This document shows, piece by piece, positions 14,158-19,382 of a stretch of DNA of 19,382 nucleotides. Below the pieces are notes generated by a model. It did no database searches and was not told the origin of the DNA. It was given only the letters and a program-made list of their open reading frames with translations. The DNA is taken from NCBI GenBank assembly GCA_934678915.1, contig CAKUSF010000031.1, forward strand, positions 1 through 19,382, given 5' to 3'. The first letter of the stretch is position 1. The number at the start of each line of letters is the position of its first letter. Origin of the DNA: an uncultured Bacteroidales bacterium. Lineage in GTDB: Bacteria > Bacteroidota > Bacteroidia > Bacteroidales > UBA932. The translations under genes and the position numbers were made by a program.

Positions 14158-16773
14158 ATGAAATCTTATTTGATGAAAGCATATCGTATTTTGTGTTTCT
14201 TTGCCTTGGCTCTCGTTGCTTTACCCGTCATGGGCCAGGAAGTCGGAAAATCATTAGTTACCGGGGAAGTTGATTATGACCATCCTAAGAATTACTACGT
14301 CGGTGGGGTGACAGTTGAAGGAAATCATCAATTTTCTGACCAGCAGATCATCTCCCTTACCGGTCTTCAGAAGGGTATCAGGGTGACTGTTCCGAGTGAT
14401 GACCTTTCATCAATCGTGTCTAGATTGTGGATGCAGAGGTACTTCGAAAATGTAGCCCTTGAATTGGATCATTTGAGCGAAAACAAGGACTCCGCTTATT
14501 TTGTAATCAGGATTCAAGAGCGTCCAAGGGTCTCTAGGTGGCTTTTTACCGGTGTCCGTAATGGTGAGCGTAAGGATTTGGAAGAGAGACTGAGTCTCCG
14601 TCGAGGCGGGGAGTTCTCGGAATATGTTGCAAAGACTTCAACGGACATCATCAAGCGTTTCTACGCAGACAAAGGATTCCTTAATTGTAAGGTGGATGTC
14701 CAGACTCAAAAGGATTCCATCGTAAGGAATGCAATCAAGGTGAATTTCGCAGTGGATCGTGGTACGAAAGTAAGAATCCGTGACATCAAATTCGAGGGAA
14801 CTGAGGGCTTCTCTGACTTCAAATTGTCCCGTTCCATGAAGAAGACCAAGGCGAAAAAATGGTATAACTTCTTCAATAGCAAGAAATTCAATCAAAAAGA
14901 ATATCCCAACGACAAGGTCAGCCTTATCAGTAAACTCAACGAGTCCGGTTATCGTGATGCTCGCATTGTCAAGGACTCCATCTACTATGTCACTCCGGAC
15001 AGACTAGGGATTGACCTGAAGATTGATAAAGGTAAGAAATACTATTTCAGGAACATATCCTGGACCGGTAACTCAGTCTATTCCACTGACCAGCTCAATG
15101 GCATCCTCAACATCCGCAAAGGGGATCCTTACGATGTGGTTACGATGCAGAAAAGGCTTCTGGGCGGAGGAAAGCAAGGTGATCAGGATGTTTCCAAGAT
15201 CTATCGAGACAATGGGTACCTTTTCTTCAATGTGACTCCTGTCGAACTGAACATCGAAGGAGATTCCGTTGATGTGGAGATGAGAATCTCGGAAGGCAAG
15301 CAGGCTACTCTCAATAACATCGTCATAAACGGCAACACCCTTACCAATGAAAGGGTTGTCCGCAGGCAACTCGCCACGAGGCCGGGCTATCTTTTCAGCC
15401 AGACTGATTTCGAGAGATCCATTAGGGAAATCGCTTCCTTGGGACAGTTTGATCCTGAGGCTATTGCGGATCCTTCTAAAGGCTGGTCCATCCTCCCGAA
15501 TCAGTTGAACAACACAGTGGATCTTGTCTACAACGTGACTGAGAAGCCTTCCAGCCAGCTGGAACTCTCCGGAGGTTGGGGCGCCAACACTTTTGTGGCG
15601 ACAGTCGGAGTGAACTTCAACAACTTCTCGACCAAGCGTCTGTTTGACAAGAATGCATGGAGACCGGTACCTCTGGGAGACGCTCAGAATCTGTCGCTTC
15701 GTTTCCAGACTAACGGAACATATTACACATCGCTTGTCTTCGGATTCTCCGAGCCTTGGCTCTTTGCGAAGAAACCTACCTCGCTGAACCTCCAAGCCTA
15801 CTACACCAGACAGACCAACTCCTATCTGACGATCGGACTTCTGTCCAACGACAAGGTCATGCAGGTGTACGGTTTCTCTGCCGGAATCGGCACCAGACTC
15901 AAATGGCCGGACAACTACTTCGTGCTGTACAACGGCCTTAGCTGGCAGATATACGACCTGAAGAACTGGATCAACGGCTACTTCATGTTCAATGACGGCA
16001 AGTCACACAACCTCAGCTACACAATCAGCCTGAGCAGGAACTCCACCGACCAGCAGATCTATCCGCGTATGGGGTCGAACTTCAGCGCCAGCCTTCAGCT
16101 CACGCCGCCATATTCATTGTTCAGGAAGAAGGATCTCGGCACGCTTGACGCCAACGGCAATCCTACTAAGGTCTCCAGCTACAAGGACATCAACTACGAC
16201 AACTGGACTTCCGCCCAGCGTTACAAATGGATCGAGTACCACAAGTGGAAAATCAGCGGAGAACTCTATACTAAAGTCATCGGCGACTTCGTGATCATGA
16301 GCCGCGCCCAGTTCGGTTACCTTGGCTACTACAACCGCAAATGGGGCTACTCTCCGTTCGAGGGCTTCAGGGTCGGAGGAGACGGTATGTCTGGCTACGA
16401 CACCTACGGCGCCGACATCATCGCCTTGCGTGGCTACGAGAACTACTCGCTTACTCCTTGGTCCGTGACTCCGTACAATTCCAACGGCTACTATGCCGGC
16501 AACGTCTACGACAAGTTCACGATGGAGTTCCGTTATCCTGTCATCCTCCAGCCTCAGTCCACGATCTTCGTGCTGGGCTTCCTTGAGGGAGGTAACTGCT
16601 GGTCTGACATCAAGAATTTCAATCCGTTCCAGATCAAGCGTTCGGCCGGTGTGGGTGTGAGGGTGTTCCTCCCGATGATCGGTCTGCTCGGTATCGACTG
16701 GGGCTACGGCTTCGACAATCCTGAGAAGAAGAACAGAAGCCAGTTCCACTTCCTTATCGGACAACAATTCTAA
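14158..16773 (+). CDS. bamA: Outer-membrane protein assembly factor BamA
   Basis: BamA is the Omp85-family barrel that inserts outer-membrane proteins. From the ATG at 14158 the product has 871 residues: a signal peptide (about 1-27, ending VMGQ), five POTRA domains (about 35-440: YYVGGVTVEGNHQFSDQQI, RRGGEFSEYV, IRDIKFEGTEGFSDF, YFRNISWTGNSVYSTDQL, LNNIVINGNTLTNERVVRR) and a C-terminal barrel (about 460-871). The barrel contains RGYENYSLTPW, equivalent to the (V/I)RG(F/Y) signature of loop 6, and ends FHFLIGQQF with the terminal Phe typical of outer-membrane barrels. The ATG at 14173 is an alternative start that still gives a full signal peptide. Codon use drifts toward C/G-ending codons from POTRA region to barrel. 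ompH follows after 58 bases. Confidence 0.96.
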   Translation: MKSYLMKAYRILCFFALALVALPVMGQEVGKSLVTGEVDYDHPKNYYVGGVTVEGNHQFSDQQIISLTGLQKGIRVTVPSDDLSSIVSRLWMQRYFENVALELDHLSENKDSAYFVIRIQERPRVSRWLFTGVRNGERKDLEERLSLRRGGEFSEYVAKTSTDIIKRFYADKGFLNCKVDVQTQKDSIVRNAIKVNFAVDRGTKVRIRDIKFEGTEGFSDFKLSRSMKKTKAKKWYNFFNSKKFNQKEYPNDKVSLISKLNESGYRDARIVKDSIYYVTPDRLGIDLKIDKGKKYYFRNISWTGNSVYSTDQLNGILNIRKGDPYDVVTMQKRLLGGGKQGDQDVSKIYRDNGYLFFNVTPVELNIEGDSVDVEMRISEGKQATLNNIVINGNTLTNERVVRRQLATRPGYLFSQTDFERSIREIASLGQFDPEAIADPSKGWSILPNQLNNTVDLVYNVTEKPSSQLELSGGWGANTFVATVGVNFNNFSTKRLFDKNAWRPVPLGDAQNLSLRFQTNGTYYTSLVFGFSEPWLFAKKPTSLNLQAYYTRQTNSYLTIGLLSNDKVMQVYGFSAGIGTRLKWPDNYFVLYNGLSWQIYDLKNWINGYFMFNDGKSHNLSYTISLSRNSTDQQIYPRMGSNFSASLQLTPPYSLFRKKDLGTLDANGNPTKVSSYKDINYDNWTSAQRYKWIEYHKWKISGELYTKVIGDFVIMSRAQFGYLGYYNRKWGYSPFEGFRVGGDGMSGYDTYGADIIALRGYENYSLTPWSVTPYNSNGYYAGNVYDKFTMEFRYPVILQPQSTIFVLGFLEGGNCWSDIKNFNPFQIKRSAGVGVRVFLPMIGLLGIDWGYGFDNPEKKNRSQFHFLIGQQF

Positions 16774-16783
16774 ATAATATTCT

Positions 16784-16791
16784 TACATTTG
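16784..16791 (+). promoter_or_regulatory. -7 box for the second ompH/skp gene
   Basis: TACATTTG is a full match to TAnnTTTG, 40 bases before the start of the OmpH gene. No good -33 box is seen at 19-20 bases upstream, so the gene may also depend on read-through from bamA. Confidence 0.4.
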
Positions 16792-16831
16792 CATCAGGAA
16801 CAAGACACGAAACTGATAAAATTCTATAAAA

Positions 16832-17395
16832 ATGAAAAAGATTCTTATGATCGCCGCAATGGCGTTGTTTACTCTGACGGCTTCGGCGCAGGCGAAGTTC
16901 GCTTATGTTGACTTCAATGAGCTTGTGATGCTCATGCCTGAGGCAGATGCTGCCAGAACACAGATGCAGGCAGCTCAGAAAGAGGCTCAGGAGACCCTTC
17001 AGAGCATGATGGAAGAGGCTCAGACCAAGTACAACGAGTACCAGCAGAAACAGGCTACTTGGACTCCAGCCATCAAGTCAAGCAAGGAGAAGGAACTTGG
17101 TGAAATCCAGAACAGAATCCAGGAGTTCCAGCAATCAATCCAAGCCGAGCTTCAGCAGCAGAACCAGCAGCTGATGGATCCTATCTACAAGAAGGCTCAG
17201 GAGGCGGTTGAGACACTTGCCAAGGCCGGTGGCTATCTGTTTGTTTTCGAGACTTCCCAGTTCCTCTATGTTGACAAAGCGCAGTGCAGGGATCTTACCC
17301 CAGACGCAAGGAAGGCACTGAACATTCCTGAAGGAAGAACTCTTGAAGACCTCCAGAAGGAGCTTCAGGCGCAGGCTCAAGCTCAGCAGCAATAA
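16832..17395 (+). CDS. OmpH/Skp-family periplasmic chaperone
   Basis: The 187-residue product has a cleavable signal (MKKILMIAAMALFTLTASAQ, cut near residue 18-20). The Skp plan follows: strand KFAYVDFNELVMLMPEADAA, a long Gln/Glu-rich coiled-coil hairpin (about 42-135), then the return strand GGYLFVFETSQFLYVDKAQC and a C-terminal DLTPDARKALNIPEG segment. In the family it holds unfolded outer-membrane proteins in the periplasm and hands them to BamA, and the gene directly follows bamA. The last residues are nearly all Ala and Gln. A strong terminator lies 20 bases after the stop. It is a paralogue of the anchored OmpH at 11022-11687. Confidence 0.9.
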   Translation: MKKILMIAAMALFTLTASAQAKFAYVDFNELVMLMPEADAARTQMQAAQKEAQETLQSMMEEAQTKYNEYQQKQATWTPAIKSSKEKELGEIQNRIQEFQQSIQAELQQQNQQLMDPIYKKAQEAVETLAKAGGYLFVFETSQFLYVDKAQCRDLTPDARKALNIPEGRTLEDLQKELQAQAQAQQQ

Positions 17396-17415
17396 TTTAG
17401 ACAGAAAGAATAAAG

Positions 17416-17453
17416 AGGGTCGGCATGAAATAGTATTTTGCCGGCCCTTTTTT
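17416..17453 (+). terminator. Intrinsic terminator after ompH/skp
   Basis: AGGGTCGGCA (17416-17425) pairs with TGCCGGCCCT (17439-17448) over ten pairs with one G-U, around a 13-base loop, followed by a run of T (17448-17453). This is the clearest intrinsic terminator in the window and closes the nadK-uppS-bamA-ompH segment. Confidence 0.88.
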
Positions 17454-17522
17454 CGTATGCATAGTTCCATTCGTAAGGCAGGGCCTTTATGAAGCCTTCT
17501 TTTATGAACACTGAGCGGACAT

Positions 17523-17537
17523 ATTCACGACGTGAAT
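17523..17537. promoter_or_regulatory. 15-bp palindrome upstream of the oxidoreductase gene
   Basis: ATTCACGACGTGAAT has perfect 7-base arms around a single central A. It lies about 88 bases before the korA-like ATG in a 230-base gap that otherwise holds only the terminator. It suits a dimeric regulator. A short run of T follows (17539-17544), so a weak hairpin terminator is an alternative reading. Confidence 0.4.
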
Positions 17538-17625
17538 CTTTTTTCAGGGAAAAGGTTGCTTATTCTGCTTTTTATGCTTTAATTTGTAAGGTATTTTTAT
17601 TAAACACTAATATTCTTAAATAGAA

Positions 17626-19382
17626 ATGCAACATAAGGTTATTGATGCTAAGGATGTTGTGATAAGATTCGCTGGGGATTCCGGTGACGGTATGCAACTT
17701 ACCGGAACGTTGTTCGCGAACTTGTCGGCAGTCTATGGTAACGGCCTTTCCACATTCCCGGACTATCCGGCTGAAATCAGAGCCCCTAAGGGGACTGTGG
17801 CCGGTGTCTCCGGATTTCAGGTTCACATCGGAAGCCACAAGGTCAACACCCCTGGGGACTTTTGCGACATGTTGGTGGCTATGAATCCAGCGGCTCTCAA
17901 GGCGAACGCCAAGTGGCTGAAAAGAAATGCAACCGTACTGGTCAATGAAGATGCCTTTGATGATTTCGGCCTTACCAAAGCCGGATTTACGGGCAATCCT
18001 TTTGAGGAACTTCACATAGAGGACAGGAACATCATCATCGCTCCAATTACAAAGCTGACGGAAGAGAGTCTGAAAGACAGCGGATTGGACGTTGCTTCAG
18101 TCCATAAGTGTAGGAATATGTTCACCCTCGGAATGGCCTGCTTCATCTACAGCCGTCCGTTGGACTATGTCTATACCTATCTTGAGGGGCGTTTCGCCAA
18201 GAAACATCCTGAGATGATCGAGCCGAACCGTAAGGTGGTGAATGACGGCTACAACTACGCTGCTAACATCCAGGCGGTCGCTGACACCTACACAGTTGTC
18301 CCGGACATTCAGGAAAAAGGAATATACAGGAATATCACCGGCAACCAGGCTCTGGCTTGGGGTCTTATCGCTGCTTCTGAGAAATCCGGACGGCCTCTTT
18401 TCTGTGGCTCTTATCCGATCACGCCTGCAACAGCGATCCTTGAGGAGCTCGCCATACACAAGAATCTCGGAGTCAAGACCATGCAGACCGAGGACGAGAT
18501 TGCGGGAATATGCTGCGCAATCGGTGCTTCCTTTGCCGGCAATCTTGCTGTCACAACGACTTCCGGTCCAGGCCTGTCCCTCAAATCAGAAGCTCTTGGG
18601 TTGGCTGTGATGACTGAATTGCCGCTCGTGGTTGTGGATGTGCAGCGTGGCGGCCCTTGCACCGGACTGCCTACCAAGACAGAGCAGGCCGACCTTAACG
18701 AGGCTCTTTACGGACGCAATGGTGAGAGCCCTATGGTCGTGATTGCCGCTCACTCACCGGCACATTGCTTCGATGCTGCATTCACTGCTGCGAAGATAGC
18801 TCTCGAACACATGACTCCGGTCCTGCTTCTTTCCGAAGGATTCCTCGGCAATGGTTCAGAGCCATGGAAGATTCCTTCAATGAGTGAATATCCTGCCATA
18901 AAGCCTCGTTTGGCCAAGGCCGATGGGAGTAAGTTCTATCCTTTCGAGAGGGATTCCGAGACACTTGCCAGAAAATGGGCGCCCGCTGGCACACCTGGTC
19001 TTGAGCATCGTGTCGGAGGTCTTGAGAAGACGCATGAAGGCGTGCTTTCAACCGATGCTGCCAACCATGAGATGATGGTCAGGGAAAGAGCCGAAAAAGT
19101 CGCTCGTGTCGCTGCTGACATTCCGGATCTTGTCGTGGACGGCCCTGAGAGCGGAGAAGTCCTTCTGGTCGGTTGGGGTGGCACTTACGGGCATATTCTT
19201 ACAGCCACCGAGGAACTCCGCGCAGCTGGGAAGACTGTCAGCCGTGTGCATTTCGATTTCATCGACCCGCTGCCGAAGAACACAGAGGAGGTCCTCTCCG
19301 GTTTCCGGAAGATAATTGTCTGCGAGCTTAATCTCGGCCAGTTCTCTGGGTACCTCAAGACAATATTCCCTCAGTTCAATTA
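17626..19382 (+). CDS. korA: 2-oxoacid:ferredoxin oxidoreductase, fused gamma-alpha subunit (KorA-like), partial
   Basis: The frame stays open from the ATG to the right edge (585 codons); the stop lies outside, and relatives are about 610-620 residues, so only the tail is missing. The gamma domain comes first (about 10-190: IRFAGDSGDGMQLTG, YPAEIRAPKGTVAGVSGFQ). The alpha (pyrimidine-binding) domain starts near 245 with GSYPITPATAILEEL (from 261), then QTEDEIAGICCAIGASFAG, TTTSGPGLSLKSEALGLAV and VDVQRGGPCTGLPTKTEQAD. With a TPP-binding beta subunit (expected just downstream) it would convert 2-oxoglutarate and CoA to succinyl-CoA, CO2 and reduced ferredoxin, or run in reverse. The substrate is inferred from overall resemblance to KorA; another 2-oxoacid is possible. 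The ATG has an A-rich leader (TTAAATAGAA). Confidence 0.94.
   Translation, partial: MQHKVIDAKDVVIRFAGDSGDGMQLTGTLFANLSAVYGNGLSTFPDYPAEIRAPKGTVAGVSGFQVHIGSHKVNTPGDFCDMLVAMNPAALKANAKWLKRNATVLVNEDAFDDFGLTKAGFTGNPFEELHIEDRNIIIAPITKLTEESLKDSGLDVASVHKCRNMFTLGMACFIYSRPLDYVYTYLEGRFAKKHPEMIEPNRKVVNDGYNYAANIQAVADTYTVVPDIQEKGIYRNITGNQALAWGLIAASEKSGRPLFCGSYPITPATAILEELAIHKNLGVKTMQTEDEIAGICCAIGASFAGNLAVTTTSGPGLSLKSEALGLAVMTELPLVVVDVQRGGPCTGLPTKTEQADLNEALYGRNGESPMVVIAAHSPAHCFDAAFTAAKIALEHMTPVLLLSEGFLGNGSEPWKIPSMSEYPAIKPRLAKADGSKFYPFERDSETLARKWAPAGTPGLEHRVGGLEKTHEGVLSTDAANHEMMVRERAEKVARVAADIPDLVVDGPESGEVLLVGWGGTYGHILTATEELRAAGKTVSRVHFDFIDPLPKNTEEVLSGFRKIIVCELNLGQFSGYLKTIFPQFN

Noticed and set aside
15073..15795. 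240-codon antisense frame over bamA
   Set aside because: It lies entirely within the bamA coding frame, which is intact and strongly matched; no independent evidence.
16114..16767. 217-codon antisense frame over the bamA barrel
   Set aside because: It arises from the C-rich third positions in this part of bamA; the translation is low-complexity Val/Asp/Glu/His and matches nothing.
16775..17618. Exact 11-base repeat TAATATTCTTA at 16775-16785 and 17608-17618 as a shared operator
   Set aside because: Both copies lie in A/T-rich leaders and contain the generally frequent AATATTC word; the repeat is too short and too A/T-rich to claim as a specific site.
1..19382. CRISPR array, insertion sequences, toxin-antitoxin or phage genes
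   Set aside because: No regularly spaced direct repeats, transposase motifs or phage-type genes were found on either strand by reading.

Overview
The window reads as chromosomal DNA of a member of the Bacteroidales (Bacteroidota). Evidence: at least six genes are preceded by the Bacteroidota-type -7 box TAnnTTTG; starts lack clear Shine-Dalgarno sequences and have A/T-rich leaders; and several families are typical of the phylum (Wzi-like capsule barrel PF14052, the Rpb6/omega-like polymerase subunit, OmpH/Skp next to BamA, gamma-alpha fused 2-oxoacid:ferredoxin oxidoreductase). The genus cannot be fixed from the sequence. The ferredoxin-dependent oxidoreductase fits an anaerobe, and the GH29 fucosidase fits a host-associated glycan user; both are inferences.

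Layout. (1) 1-248: a tRNA-His gene whose 3' CCA runs straight into a perfect 21-bp hairpin, then about 110 bp rich in nested inverted repeats. (2) 249-4113, minus strand: a PerR-like Fur-family regulator, a secreted GH29 alpha-L-fucosidase and a Wzi-like outer-membrane protein. The last two look accessory and sit beside the tRNA gene. (3) 4278-8212, plus strand: trxB (divergent from the regulator), bamD, an omega-like RNA polymerase subunit and recN. (4) 8218-11687, minus strand: a tight operon of a membrane-anchored OmpH/Skp-like protein, a GT4 glycosyltransferase and a LysM protein with a periplasmic-binding-protein-like domain. pdxJ (11728-12447) lies upstream on the same strand with its own promoter. 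(5) 12563-17395, plus strand: nadK, uppS, bamA and a second ompH/skp, closed by a good intrinsic terminator. (6) 17626 to the right edge: korA-like gamma-alpha 2-oxoacid:ferredoxin oxidoreductase subunit, cut by the window end.

The theme is envelope construction: BamA and BamD (outer-membrane protein insertion), two OmpH/Skp proteins (chaperones), UppS (lipid carrier for glycan synthesis), a glycosyltransferase, a LysM protein and a Wzi capsule protein. Housekeeping genes (nadK, pdxJ, recN, rpoZ, trxB) are interleaved. No CRISPR array, insertion sequence, integrase, phage or defence gene is visible, and no clearly new multi-gene system. The points most worth checking are the structured DNA after tRNA-His, the PerR-like regulator lacking structural-zinc cysteines with a shared palindrome on both sides of its gene, the LysM/binding-protein fusion, and the codon-use gradient inside bamA.
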